From assembly GCA_035582835.1 (NCBI GenBank), contig JAYKAV010002486.1:615860-679859 (forward strand): a stretch of 64,000 nt of DNA, written 5' to 3'. The position numbers and the translations under genes are program-made. Source of the DNA: Phoebastria nigripes. Taxonomy: Eukaryota; Chordata; Aves; Procellariiformes; Diomedeidae. The notes under the pieces are model-generated. The model searched no databases. It saw nothing but the letters and a program-made list of their open reading frames with translations, and had not been told where the DNA came from. Shown one piece after another: positions 35,301 through 50,300 of this stretch (the first letter of the stretch is position 1; each line of letters begins with the position of its first letter).

Positions 35301-38300
35301 TCTGCTTCGTGGGCTGGTGCAGGCAGTACTTAGAATGCTCATATTTTAGGAGAAATTTAGGGTGGGTGCACTGTTTCTTCCTTTCTCCTCCCTGCCTTTC
35401 CTTCCTCCACAACCTGCAATTGCACAGGGAACTGTGGCGATGCTTTTGTTTTTTCACACTGAACTTTCTGATCTGTTTCTGCCTTTGGGTGACTGCTTTC
35501 ATTCTGCTAACAGGTTATGTCTGCCTGTTGTAAGTCACGAGCTTTCAAGGGTTAGCTGAAACAGGTTGCTATATCAGTAAGTAAAAGCTCTCCAAGCTGT
35601 TTCCTCCAACTTGCAATTGAGTAAGTATTGATTAGCATGGCCAATTTTCACACGTGCTCACCAGGATTTCTTCGTTCCCTAAGGCAGCAGGACCGCTGTG
35701 GGCTACCTCTGGGCTAATGTTAGTGATGTTTGTGGCTTGCGGAGAGCTCTGAGGAATGAGAGACATACCGCTATCAGCTGTCCTCCAGGCAGGAAAATTT
35801 CCCAGCTGCCTGGGAGGGGCAGCCAGGTGGTTTCCAGAGCTGTTTTGAAGAGGCTACCCTGGAAGTAAGGAAAAAGGTGTAGGGGAGGAAAATCTCTCAA
35901 TTTTTCTAGTTCAATAAAGTGTATCCAACTTTTTACAGGAGGGAGGAGGAAGACGTTCGAGAACTACTTCAAGGTGTGAGTTTCTCCTCTGAATATTTTA
36001 GCATATTTTTCTGATCAGATAATTTTGTCGGTTGTAGGCTATGGAGCTTCTAGGGAAAGCAGTAGCGTGGAGGGTGGAAGTAGGCAAGAAGAAATGTAAA
36101 GGATGATGAAGTGTAGGGGGAGTGCTGGTCTCTGTAGCTGCCTCGTATCCTCCGCTCATTTGTTCATTAAGGTGGAATCTGAGGGGCTTTGATCAATCAG
36201 ATTGTTGTCCCTCAAACAGGGTCCGTCACCCCGCGTGCAATAAGCCAATCTCACACACAGAGCCGAGATACTTCTTTATTTCATGTCTGCGCAGAGATGG
36301 GTGCTAGGTGGTAACTCCACAAAGCTAGCACACCTCAGTTAACACACGGTAAGCATTTTATACATTCCGAGCAACAGTTATCAGTACTTTTTACATCCAC
36401 AATGAGTAATCCTTGCTTCCATTGGTTCTTGTAATGCCTTGTCTCCACTTAAAGTCACACTGTTTGCTCTTTTTACTGTGCATATTCAGTGGGGAAGGGG
36501 CTTTGTTGGGCAGGGGGCTTCCCNGCCCGGGGGTGGGTTTTTTACTATGCTAATTAGAATAGGTCAGAATAAGTCAGACTACTCTAGAGGAATTTGCTGG
36601 GCTTTCCTAAACAATGGGGTTAATTGGTAGCCCTTATGAGTTGGTAGCTCTTACCCAGTTTCAAGGGTGTACCTCCTCATTTATCTCACCAGAGCCTTCC
36701 TGGNATTCATCATCCTNGGTGCATCNAATCCCCAAGATAAACAGTGTCAATGTAACCTAAAAGCTAACTCGAACATATAGATTTGATTAGACTACAAGAT
36801 CATTCAATTAATTTGGGTAAATATTGCATGTTGTCACCTGGCCATTTGCCACACAAAAATGATTCTAACCTGCTGCTGTGCTTTATGGGTGCAAGGTTGT
36901 AAATGCAGCTATTGGTACTTAGGACTTAAATCTAGTAGTGACTTGAAGATAATGAACTGGGAACATGTGGAAATATAATTGCTGATGTGGCATGTGTTCC
37001 TGTTGGGATAAATGTTGGAGTACCTATCAGGTTTTCCTTGGGAAGGATTCAAAGGGTAGAAATGAGAAAGATGTTTATGTGTGCCCAGAACCAGACCTCT
37101 GCTGGGAGGCACCAGCGCTTACTGCTTACATTGTGTTTGATGCAGTAACAGAAATGTGAAGTAAAGGGGCAGAGGAGTGGCTGGATATGTCCTTAAGTCT
37201 TGAGCTTGTCTTGTGTTTTGTGACAGTGCATATGAATCTGGAGTTACTGGAGCAGAGAGAATAACTTGCCTCTTTTTTAGCTGAAATAGATACAAAGCTC
37301 TCGGTTGCCCTGTCCATAAACTAACTTCTTTCTCTCTTCGTTTGCAGTTACCTTGTCTCATATCACACAGCTGGTTCTGAGTCACAACAAGCTTACCAGT
37401 AAGTATACTCCTGTTTTCGGACTTCATTACAGGCAGTTGAGCAATATTGAAAACCTGACACTGCTAGTTTGATTTTTTTTTTTTTTTTTTTAATAGAGCA
37501 CAGTGTCACTGTTAAGAGTGCTTCTTGGTGAAGCACTTTATTAAAAATAAAGAGATTGAGGATGTGACTTAGCAGCTGTGTTCAACGTGCCTTCCCAACT
37601 TCATTACAAATCTGCCACATACTGGAAGATCTGTAATTCTCAGTCTTGTTACTAGTTCAGCCAAAAATCCATTCCCTACCACAGCTCTGAAGTCCTTATG
37701 TTTAGGTGAGGATTTTTGATTTTTTTTTTTTTTTTTAACTGTATCAGAAATGATACAGTTTGCATTTTAGTAGATGGATAACTAATTTGACTGAAGCAAG
37801 TGAAAATAAATTGCAACTCAACTGCATTATATCTATAACCAAACATATGTGAGCATGGCCAACTGAATGTGAGCTTCAGGCATGAAAGTCAAGCAGTCTA
37901 CTTCTGTCAAAAAAAATCTTTTGAGTGTAAGTTGTCTCTTGCTTGTACTGCACACACCACCTTCAGTTATTGCCTTGTGGATCCTACTTCCCATAGTAAA
38001 GAAGCCCTCAAGTGAGGTGCTGGTTGATAGCATGTCATGAGAGCAGCATAAACATGAGACTTAATTTAGTGGAGGCAGATATCAGACTGGCTTTTACAAG
38101 GCAAAATAAATTCTTTGTAGGAGAACGCTTCAGGCCTACCCATCAGTGTCTTGTGCAAACACTCCTGCTTCTTGGTTGTTGAAATAACAGCAGTGAGTTT
38201 AATCTGATCCCTGTTACTGTGCATCTTCTGAGAAGAAGAGTTGATTTTGTTGATGTTCTGCTTGTCTTTGCTCTCTGCATGTGCCAGTGGATTTCTATCT

Positions 38301-41300
38301 CAAACAGTCCTTCCCTTTTGGAACTGAATTTTTTAAGACTACATGAAATGGGGAGGGGAATGGAACCACCAAAGCGGGGGGTGCTGGGGAGATGACTGCG
38401 CAGGTGCTGTAGCATGTACCAGGCTATACCCAAGAAAAGCTTTACAAATTGAGACTAGGGTTAAAAAAACCAACAAAAACCTATTGAATTCTAAACTATT
38501 TGCTGCATGAGCTGTAACATATTGTGTTACTTAAAACGTGTATTAATACAAGAATCTTGCTTTAAGGCTTTGAGCATTTGCAGAGGATTAAGCATGAGGA
38601 AAAAATGAAAATATTCTTAGATTCTACCGCATAAACACTTCTTCTCTGGATGCAGTTTATTGGGTACTAATGTGTAGCTTAAAGGGTTTGAAGTAGTAGT
38701 AGAAAACAGATAAAAGTATGGGCACTATGTGAGTGGCTGTGAGGAGTATGAATTAGTTATTCTAGGCCCTGCTTCTGATTGTATAGTGTCCTCTAGACTG
38801 GCATCTTGCTGCTTGTTTTTGTCCTTATAGTAGTTTTCAAAGAAATCTCAGTTTATTTCTAAATACGACCAGTAATTTCCAGCCATCTAACATGTAAATG
38901 ATGACCGATGGGTAAATTCATGGGCAAATTCAGGAAGGGAAAACTGTAAGCATTCCTATTAAGCACACAGCTCTACCTCTAGTTGGGAAGGTCATGAAGT
39001 TATGAATAGCTGGAAGCTGAGAGAATGTTTTGGGAAAGCATTATTGTAAACTTGCTTTGGGCATATTGCTGTCTGGCATCTGTTATCAGCCACGGATGGA
39101 GCTGGGCTACAGGGCCACCCAGCTGGTGGCTTTTGTGTTCCCTCAGGTCACTGCAAGGAGATGCCTGTCTCTGAACTTGAGCTGCCTAGAAGCTAAGCAG
39201 TTAAATGTATCCAGCCACTTCAGCTTTCTCTGCAGCTTTTGGAGGGTTGCAGGCATCTTGAGATAGCAGTTCATTCTGCACACCTCTATCTATTGCCTGT
39301 GTGACAAGGTCAGACAACTCATCCAAAGGTGGGTACCTAGTGCTGCCAGGCAGAACTTCTCTCTGGTGCCGATTATCTGCTCTGGTATCTTCTGTCTGAA
39401 TGACTGCTTACCTGGGCTGCTTACCTGGCACAAGGACGAAATGAGTTGTAAGCATTACTCTTGGAAAACTTGACTATTCTTTCTCTGGGATTTGTAAAAA
39501 TCCTGCAACTTTTGAAAGCTAACAGACTTCCAAGGACTTAATCATCTCTTCCACGTGACACCTTACGAATCTTAAACATAGCTAAAGGGTGAGTTCAGCT
39601 GAACACGCAACTGGCTGGGCAGGCAGCAGATATCTACCTTGCTCTGAGGAAGAGAAGAGAGGCTGAAACTCCTGCAAGGAGACTTGAATCATGGTAAACT
39701 TGGCTGTCTGAGAACTGAGCCTGGGGAGGGTGACATACTTGAGCATGAGCGCCAGAATTAAAAGCTAAGTAAGTAACCTATGTCCTAGCTATGAGTCTTA
39801 GCTGTAGACCTGACTGGGGGAGGAAAAACATATGGTAATAAGAGGTTTCCAGGAAGGATGTTTTAACTATTCAAGAAAAATCCAGACTACACCATTTGTT
39901 TAAAGCAGTTTTAGTTTTCAAAATACCAGTTTAAGGATTGCCACTACTCTAAAATTGTGTGATATTAAATCTCAACTTTTAGTTACTGCTTTCTTCTAAA
40001 GTAGCCTTAGATCAGCAGGCTGCAAGTATATCTGTTCTCTCAGCCAAGGGATTCTGTCAGCCTTTCTAATTGCTATGTTTGGGTTTCTTTTTAAGGTAAA
40101 ACCACTGCTTCCCCTGAGAAGTAACTCATCAAGTCTGAAACTTACTATTCTTTCACAAATTGATGTAGACATTTAAATAGACAGCACACATTTTTAAAAG
40201 GCTAAATTTCAAGTTCATATTCTCATATGTGACACTGTTGACCTAATCTTTTAAGCTATGTAATTAATTGTCTTAGCAGATTGTTCTTAAAATGACTAGG
40301 AAAGTGGTGGCAGTGACACCTGACATGCTACACTAAGGTCATATTAGCATCTTCTGCTAGTTTTCTGCCATTTAAATGAGTGTTCTGCTTGCTGGTTTTT
40401 TTTTGCTGTTTAGAGTAAATATGTCTATCTGAAAGAATAAATACATTTGAAAACTGGATATGCATATTTTTATGTAACCATAGTTCATATTTTTGCCAGC
40501 AAACTCTAGTAAAAGTAAGTAAAGTTTCATTAGCAAGTATGAGGACTGCATTATTAAATCCATCGTACTGCTTAGAATATTTTTGTAGCATAGTTTTTTT
40601 TTAATATTTCTAGTATGCCATTCATACTGCTGGTGCTTGTGCATTTACATGTCTGTAAATCATTCATTATCAGAAGTACTCAACATTGATTTTTTTCTGG
40701 AGAATATTAGGCTGGATTTTTTTCAGCTGTCTGGTGCTGTGCTAATAGGCGAGTCTTGAACTGGCTGCTTCTGCTCCAGGTAACTTCTGAAATAGCTGAA
40801 TCTGTCCTTTGCTGCTTGATGAGAACTTTTTGTGCTTCAAAATCAGAAGCAAAACTCTAGGGGAAGCTAAATAGCTGCGATTCTGCAGTCTTTTTGAGCC
40901 AGTTGCTGCGTAAGTGACAAACGTGGGATGATTCCACTTTGGGGTCTCGTGTGACAATCCAGTTGAAAGGAGAGGGAGAAAGTGAGTATTTGTGTTTTTT
41001 CTTAACTTAATGTAGACACATGGGCCAGTGTCTCCATGTATTTCACTGGGAGTTTTTTGCTCCATCATTTAGTGATTTAATGAGAAGCAAAATTAAAGAC
41101 AGTCATGCTTATGCTATTAGCCTGCATAGGGTGTCTGATCCTGACCCAGGTGTCTTTTGAACCCATTGGCTAACATAAAAATAAATGGAATGGAAGTCCT
41201 GACAAATGTTCCTCAAATCTGTGGAAATGAGTGGCTGAATGATAGAGATCTGCCCTTCAGTGTGGAGGATTAATTTGGGTAGATGTGACCAAGCTGTCTT

Positions 41301-44300
41301 TGTTCCATGCCATTTGATGGGAGCTGGGGGACATACAGGTGGCATTCACCTCNTGCTCAGTGGGATCGTTAATAGGACATGAATAGTGGTAGGGAATTAG
41401 GGTAGCTGTGCTGGAGGGGTATGGAGGGAGTTGGAGCCACTTCTGTAGGACATACTTCTGTAGAAACCATGCTTGATCACTTTGGTCAATCACAAATATT
41501 GTTTCCACATCTTCTGTGCAACAGTAATAATTTTTATGGGTATCCATTCTACTGTTTTGTGCACTTCTACTTAGGACTGCTTCACTCAAGTTCAAGTGGA
41601 ACTTAACTTCTCTCAAAATCTGCAGCAATCTTGGCCACTTGCTCTTTCTGACGCCCCTGTGTGGGACGAAAGTGAACCTAGGGTGTTGGTGTAGATCTGC
41701 ATGTTTTGCAGGGCCAGCCAGCATGCTGCTCCTTAGGTTTCTGCTCCATGCTTGATGCTGGGGTGGCCATGCGGCTTCTGAAGTTTAAGGAATATGTCAC
41801 AGAAGTTCTTGAAATCAAACTTTGTCCTACATCGTTCAAACCTCTTCAGCTAGAGTTCATGGTTTCATAACAGTTCTGGGGGACAGTTGTTGGGAATTGC
41901 AGAATACTGGGATGTCCAGGGAGCCCAGGTCAGGGAGGGGAAAGGCATATTGCCAAGCTTGGCTGTCTTTTCTACTCTGGGACTTGCCCCATGTCATTTC
42001 AAGCAAAATGGTTTGGAGCTCTAGGAGAGAGTGTAAAATAGATGAGTGGGGAGGGGTGGGGTATCCAGCTGGGAATAAGGTTTGTGTATCACGTTGTCTT
42101 GAGGGCTTAGCTTTTTTAAAAATTGGTTGCACTAGAACATCAAAGGGCTGCCTTTGGGGGAAAAAAGTACCTTTGCAGGCTTGAAGTGAAGTCAGCAGGG
42201 TAGATTAGGCTTCACCTTTTGGTCCCCTTATGTCACTAGATTTGCAAGTGAGTAATAATTGGAGTAGAAATAGCAATAGAGAAAAGTCCTTTTTTTAAAG
42301 GAAACATCTAAGACTGCTTGAGCATATATATTGTGGCTTATGCCTTACCTGGCTTTTTTTTTTCCTTGCAGAGCAGCTTTTGTGAACTATTTTGCCATGA
42401 AGTATGAAGTGGTACTGAAACTTCTAGACTTTAGATAGCTAGGCTAACCCCAGGTATTCTTCAGCTGCTTAAAGTGTATACAAAATTTCACATCCTACTA
42501 TAGTCACACTTAATATCCTTACTTGGTGTGCTGATGAGGTTTAACAGTTAAAATCCCTGTACTGCATCATGAATAGGAAGTGTGCTTGAAGAGCTTTTAG
42601 AAGCTCAGGTTAACAGTAGTCCAGCCCAGGAGTCCACAGAGGGGAAGATGTGACTGGAAAGCAGGCTGGGATATTAAAGGTTACTTCAGCATTGACAACA
42701 GGTACAAGTGCTGGTCATCAGTATGTGCACAACTATGGCGCTGCCAACTTGACATGTTTTATTTTCACTTATTTTTGGGATATGCTGTAAGTTTTTGATG
42801 GCTTATAACTACTGTAACAGTTATTTGACTTACCTACCTGATAGATGAATTGATGCTGTAATCATTTGGAGAATCTTTTCAGAGATTATAGCTTTTGTGT
42901 CATTATCCAGTCGTACCTGGAGTCCATGAGTGTTTCTGCTGTCAGTGGACATACTGGTATTATATGATTTGTCCATTAGAGGTCACTGTTTAAGTATCTT
43001 TAGCAGTTTCTTTCGTGGGAAGAAGCTTATGCTCCTGGCAACAATTCAGTCTGCTGAGGTAGGTAGTAGTGAACAGCAGCTTAGTTCTGCTATTGTCCTC
43101 AGTTTTGCTATTCTCCTCAATCTCCTTAACCTCAGGTGATCCTGTGCTCGCCAGCTTCACCATATTCTTGTGCTGCCTTTAAATGTCCTCAAAAGTTGTC
43201 TGCTATTCATAGCTCGCTCCTGACAATTTTTCTATCCTTTTGCTCTCGTGCTCTGATTCCTTGCCCAATATTATCAAATGTCTGAATGACAAGAGATTGG
43301 GAACAACTATTTTTTTCTGAAACCTGCCCTGTATTGCCTGATGTTGCATTCTCTGTCCTCCTCTCCCTTTCTTCTGAGCTGCTGTCCCTTACCTGTCCTC
43401 TGCTCTTTCCGCTGCTGCTTCCTTGATCCTCAAGTGTAATCCTTTCCTCATCTTTAATCCTTTCCTTTTTGTGAGGTGATCCATTAGCTTTTTGCTGCTG
43501 GCTTCCATTTCCACACCTGAATTTTGTTTGAGTTAACTTTCTGATCCTGTCAGAATAGCTGTCTCTCATTCATCATGTTCCTTTGACAGCCACATGGTCA
43601 CCCTTTATCATCCTTGTGCATTTTGCCTTCTTCAGCAGAGCAGTTACCCAGTTCAAAACTTTTCTCCTTTTTTTGCTGCTCACACAGCTTACTGCTTCTT
43701 TGCTCTACCATCTCCTTCCAAATTGTTCTGCTCTCTGTGGGTGACCAACACAGAAGCTTGTCCCTTCATCGCTGCTAACCCTCTTGAGGGTGTCCTTGAT
43801 CTTATTTAATATGCTGCTAAGTTTCCTTGATGTCATCCTTACATTAGGCCATCTCCTTTATAAGTCACCTTTCTGGCTGTAGTGTATACCTAGATGTATT
43901 GGAGGTAGTCCAAAGACAGCAACACTGCATCTGTCTGTCCTGAATTCCTTCCCAGTCTAGCTGCTTTGTCTTCTCCAGACTGCTGAAATGTGTTATGGTG
44001 TCTCCCACTGGTATTGTCTGACACTTTGCATTTTGCCTGGTATCAGGTTATTTATATAGCAAACTTGCTGACTTCTGGAGGGAACTAGGTGCCCATATAC
44101 TCTTTACTCTCNGTGGCTTCTTATATTCTCCTCTACTTTGGTTCTGCCTCTGCTTTCTTCTGATAAGTCATTCCACACTGTTGTACTGACATGATATACC
44201 CCAAAATGGTGCAAGTAAGCTATCTGCGTAGTGAAACTAGGGTTGTCTCCAAAGCACAAGACTTCTGCCTCACAGTGGCCTCTAAACTGTGCTTGGGAGT

Positions 44301-47300
44301 GGTGCTTTAAATTAACTAAGCCTTTCATTTTTGTTATATATTTTGATTTGACGTTACTTCCCATTTCTTGTGCAGGGATCTCTAAAGGGAAATATCTTTT
44401 TGAATGCAGTGCACAGGGGGATGTGAGAAGGAGGGAAGAGGAGATCCCTCTACATATGCCTTACTAAATTTGTGACATCTGAGTTCTGCACAAATGTTTA
44501 GATTACATACCTTGTTAGCTTTTTTCTTTTCTCCCTGAAAAAACCTCAAACCTTTGGTTCTGAGAAAGTACAGATGGTAGAGCATTTTAGCTTTAAATAA
44601 TACAAATTTTGGTTTTAAGAAGCTTTGGGAGAATGAAGCAGAATAATTTATGAGAGAGTTTTGTGCTGTAATGGTATAAAGAGCGCATGCTGAAACTACC
44701 CCAATTTATGCATAAATTAAATTGTCAAAGTTTGTGCTGTATGGCAACAAAGTCAGTTTTGCATCACAAGTAAGCATACATACTAAATACAGCACTAGAC
44801 ACAAATCACTTGTCTTTAACATAGTTCCTCAGAAGCTGCTGTTCTCTTATTAAAAGGCATCTGCAAACATATTAACTCCTTTTCTGTAAGTCTCGATGTT
44901 TTCTGACATGTTTTAGTACAAATTTCTTGTGTCTTCACTTATCTCCCAGTGGCGTAAAATAACTAATTTTTTTTGTGGAAGCCCCATATAAATGATCTTT
45001 CTCCATGTGTATGTAGAGGTTGTAATGTAAAATTGTTGGAAATCCTCTTGCCAGATATAGACTATTTTGAAGTTGGCATTTTCAAAGCTAGTGAATGTTG
45101 TACAAGTGAACTCACTTCATTAAAGAGCTTAATTTTGTATCATCTTAAAGAATTTACTGTCTAACCAGCTGAGTGGAATTTTTTTGTTGCTAATATTGAA
45201 GGACAGAGGTGAGAAGGTGGGTTTGGTCTAGTTGGAGGGGAAACTGGATTTAGGTTTGTATACCTGGTTTTGTACTCTATTTTCTATGTATTCTTTTTGT
45301 TCTTCTAGTCATCAGGTGTGTTGGTTTGAAGTGGATAATGACACAGCATTTCCTTTCAGACCACTCACCCCATCTGGCCTCTTACTCTTTCCATTGGCGC
45401 CCTGCATCAAAAATACTGTAGAGTGAAATACCCCTTAGGGTGAAATAATTTCCTGATCTTTATCTGAGGATGGGCAACCTCTGGTATCGTGGTTTCTCTT
45501 GTCTAGGAGGAATATCTGCTGTAGCTGGAAGTGAAATGTATAGTCAGCTGAAGCCTGGGATCAGCTAACATAGTGGCGCAGGGAGGACTCTCTGCCATAC
45601 AGACTCAAAGAAGCAGCTTTAAGTACTGGGTATACGGAACCCAAACTAGGAGGGAGTTTAATTCATTCCCAGCTCTGAGGGCTGGAATAAGAACATGTGT
45701 GAACACATGTGCTGACTTTGCTTTTGAGCATTGAGGTTTTTTACTGCAGCCTCTTCCTGTGTGTGTGTTTAGAGGACAGACTGGTGTCTCTGATCAACAG
45801 TGTCGGCACGGCACTCTGTGATGCTGGACAGGGGGAAGAGTCAGTTGATTCAAGTAGCAGTGAAAAATAGCCCTGTGGGATTTCTTAAAAACATTTTAGC
45901 AGTATAAAAAGTGTAAACTACTAATACTGTCCAGTAAAGCAAACTGAAATTATGGACTATTTGTTAGATACTCACAGTGAAAGCAGGATTTTGTAAACAA
46001 GCACTGCTAAGCACATGGGTGGATCGGTATTCCTGAGTAAGAGGCTGAAGTGACCTTGACCTGTGAAGGGTAACCTACAGTATCTGTTGAAGACCTGGTG
46101 TTCAGGGCATCTTTGGTTAGTCCCTCTTGTAAACTGCAGAAAGCATGTTAAATAGGCCGAAGTAAAGATAATATTGAGGGAGGGGAAGGTGAACATGCTG
46201 AACTTCAGTTGGTTTGATTGTGCAGCTACTGTGCAGTAGTGTGAAATTCTGAAAAGATCACGCTTAAACAACTTAAACACCTGAAGGAGACTCACTGAGA
46301 TTTAGTGAGACCATTTGCAATTGCATTTGGTGAAAGCCTAATAATAAATCTCAATTTAACACTATCAGCTAAGGTTCTTTAGTCCTGCAGAAGTTATTTT
46401 TCTTAACCATTCCCTGCTGTTGAAATATCAACACATACAGATGATCTGACCTGTAGCAAGGGGTTGCAGCCTGTGTTCTTCAACTTTTTGCATGGTGTAC
46501 CATGTGGTTTTTTTCTCCTGACATGAAAGTAAGATAGCAAAGCATCTTGGCTGAACTGTGCGCTCCTCACAAAACAATTATTGAAGCTGAAGATGCTGTG
46601 GTACACTGCAGTACTTGCATGTCATGCTAATTCAAAAAGCTTGGTTAATACTCTTGTTTTCTTCAAAATTATCTGTAGAAATGAAGGGGCATGTTTATAT
46701 CCACATTTTTATACCCATCTTCGCTTGAACAGTACTGTTTCTTACTGCTGTAAAAAAGCTAACAAACATTAGATTTTTGTGAGCTATTTTGGTGTGGTTT
46801 CAGTTCTTTGCTGTTAGGTGATTTATTTTCAACCTAGTAATCCCTTCCTAACCTTAGCCCCTGGTTTCTAGTATTTCTGTCCAAACTCTGAAGTGCACCT
46901 TAAGCTTTCTGCTTGGAGAAGAACAGATTTGTCCTGTGTCTTCACTAGATGTCACTTGATTCCCAGTCTCTTCTCAGCCTTTCTTGTGCTCACAGCACTT
47001 CTCCTTAGATTCTGGCTTCTAAATTAAAACTGTTTATTGATAGATTGTTTTGTTAGCACAGTAGCACATCAGTGAGCTATAGTATAATTTAAACATGTTC
47101 ATAAGAACATTTTCATAACTGCAGTGCTTCTGTGGATAACTGCAAAAACGAACTCTGCTGGTTTCTGGAAAGAGCTGAAGATTAAGGAGACAAGTTTGTT
47201 TTTAATGTTTTCAGTGTAAGGAAGGTTAGTATCCATCTTTGGAAGAGAGTGGAGGGAGGGCAAAAGGGGAAACTTGAACTACATAATGTGTAAATTAAGT

Positions 47301-50300
47301 ACTGTATGCTTCACTTGGGATAAGGATTCTCTCCAGTTAACTGCCGAGTATGATATCAGCATGCCTATGAATATTTAAAACGAAAACTGTTGTGTTCTCC
47401 CTCTGCTAATTCCTCTTTCATTTTGGTGAAGCTGATTGCTTCTCTCCCAGTATAACAGAACCCTTGTCAAATTAATCTAAACATGGCTCCAGCTCTATGA
47501 GTACAGTTATATTGGATGCACAGAATGCATTATATATTTAGTATTCTAAATTCTTCCTCCCCCATGAAATGTGAGTAACATTTCATGTCTTTATGACCTT
47601 TACTCTAAGGAATCCTTACTCATGAAAAGTTCCTGTTGACTCTAACTGGATTAGCAACAGTCTGCAGAACTGGGTTTATTATATTGTATAGCCCACAGGT
47701 TTTACTTTAGGCTTAAGAAGTAGGTTCTTGCTCTTGGCAAGAAAACCTTACCTGGGATCTACAATGGACTGATAGCACTCTGAAAGGTCTGTATTGACTC
47801 TTGACCAGCTTTTAAGTGGAACAGTTTAATGAGAAACTGGCATAGTCTTATAAATCTCTTCTCTGACAAGTAGTGCTATTTTAATAGCTCTTCTGGATAA
47901 ATATTCCCTTAGAACCTGTAAAGGTTTAGAGTACTACTGAACGTCATGTTCCTAGGTACTGTGAAATTACTTCATTAACTAAAGAAACATTCTGAAAAAA
48001 ACAGGGATTCTGCAGTTTAAAGTTTCTAAAGATATGAACGCCAAAGAAACTAATCATGTTTTAAATAATTAAAATTCTTATTTCACTTGATGTCTGATTC
48101 AAAACCCATTGNATTCAATGGGAGATTTTCTGTAGCCTTTGAATCATATTTATTGAGGAGATGGTAAGCTTATTTGCGCACNGTTTTATGAATAGGCAGG
48201 TGTTATAGATACGGTTTTCGAAGCAGCAGTGGGACAATGTTTATTTTNAACACTCAATGTTAAGGTATACATGAATTGAAATGTTTATCTCAGTTTACAT
48301 ACCATGTGTTCCTCTCATGGAGACTTACATTTTTACAAAATCATTTCACTTGTCCAAATGGGTGGTTTATTGACTCTTGTCACATTTTTCATCTGAGCTT
48401 CCTTGTCTAAAATGTTTTTTATTTTAGTTTTAACTTGTAAAGGAAATTTTTATATGGGTCTCTTTTTATTAAGAGTGTCTTTAGAAATGTTTGATTTAAT
48501 GTCAATACCTACTAAGTACAAAAAACCAGACTAGATTTCATCTTTTAGATGAAAAGCAAATGGAGACTTAATGTTGCAAACACCTGAGTTTGTTTACTTT
48601 TAAAGTTGTGAGGATTCCTGTTGTTTTCCAGTGCTTCACAGGAGCTTTAAGAGAAATAATCCTGGAGATCATTTGCAGAAATAGACACTTACCAGAAAGC
48701 CTGTGCATTTTCAGCTGTATGAAGGGCCCTGCCACCACAGGAATTGTATTGAAACCTAGATGAATGACTAAAGAGTGGCAGAGTGGAACTGGAGGGGAAA
48801 AAAATGCACCTCCTTTTCTCCTCTTCCATTTTCTGTGTTCCTCCTCCTTTGTCAGAGGTTGGGTGTACAAAAGGAGCTGGATCTAGGTGTCAGTGCTAAG
48901 TAGTGGTATGAGAACCACTTGACTACCTGCTTTATGAGAAAGGGCTACATCTGAGACACTGGTAACTCCAAGCTACTTTAACTGATTTAAATGTTCTTAA
49001 CATGTTTCTCTGCATGATAGCTGTCCTGGATAAAAGGTCCATCTAACCCAGTATCTGTTCTTCAACAGAGGGCAACATCAGACTTCCAGTAAAGACAGAT
49101 GTCTAGTGTTGGCTTCTGGTTCTTGATGTGGAGAGAGAACTAAGGTCCAGATCCAGGATGCTGAGGTGTGGAGTTATATATAGGCATTGAATAGTAGCGT
49201 TTAATCCTTCCTGTGTATGTTTTGGAAATCATATCAGAACTTTTGAACAGCTGCTGCTTATGTAGGAATAAAATTTAATAACTTGCCTTGAGTGAAAGGC
49301 TGCTGTGATGAGAATATATCTTAGTTCCTAAAGAGTTGCCCCTATCTTCAGGGCAAAAAAGAGCATATTTGTTTTTAAAAGCTTTGAAGTATAACAGGTT
49401 GCCAATCCTTATTTCCAGGAGCATGAACAAAGTCCTGTTATTCCTTGGTGTGCAGCCTGTAGACCCTCTCTTTCGCTCCCAACCAAGCTCTTAAAATCAA
49501 GGTGAAGTCTATAGCTGTCATAGTGAATTGCTGTATACAATTTCCAGTATTGAACAAGGGGAAAGAAGTCATTCCTGGTCTTGTGAAGTGAGGCTTAATA
49601 TGAATGGGGCTTCATGATGTGACTGAAGCTTCACAGGAGAATGCAAAAGCATTGGGCTGCCAAATTTTACTAGCATTTGCTGAGGGGGAGTTTAGTTGTT
49701 AATGACACTGGGCAGCAGATGGTCTTAGAAGAGTTGTTAAGACACTGTGGATCGTACTGTAAATACGTGGGTGAACGGAACCAGGATGCTGACAGTTCAC
49801 TCTCACCGCTCATCATGAGAAGGTGACTTGAGTGGAATTCGGTATTGCCAGAACATGAATTTCTTGGTATTTGGCAGTCTGCTATATATCTGGGAAGAAT
49901 TTTGCAATGTAGCAGTGGGATGGTAGTTGGGATGCGCTTAGTCGTGTAAAGTTCAGAACAGAGAACACTGTATGCCTAGTCAACCTTGCTTGACCGCTGC
50001 TGATCTTTAGACCTGAAGGTACTGAACCTGTGCGGTTTAGCTACAAGACCAGCACAGGAGTTAATTCTGGTCTTCCATTTTCCTTTGAATCCAGGAGAGC
50101 ATTCATTCATACTACAAATGAATCTNAATTGTTGAACCAGAAAATAAGCTGTTACAGGAAAAAGTCCTCTCTCTCCTACCACAAGCCTGGTCTTGAGTTT
50201 CTCTTCTGTTTTTCCTTCTTACGAAATACCTCCAGCCCATCCATCCAAACCAAAAAATACAATTGTGGATTGAGGCTTTTTATTTTGATTTAACAGGGTG

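Larger units (their letters stand above)
26308..37347 (+). other. RSU1 intron, 11 kb
   Basis: It holds a dense run of hairpins (26912-27107, 27436-27510, 27913-27958), a CpG-dense patch (31099-31302), a minus-strand CR1 tail (33761) and two minus-strand solo LTRs (34742, 36203). No further exon is recognisable. Confidence 0.75.

Noticed and set aside
35052..35533. Open frames of 96 to 158 codons around the first solo LTR
   Set aside because: They lie mostly in the noncoding LTR, on both strands, and show no retroviral protein motif.
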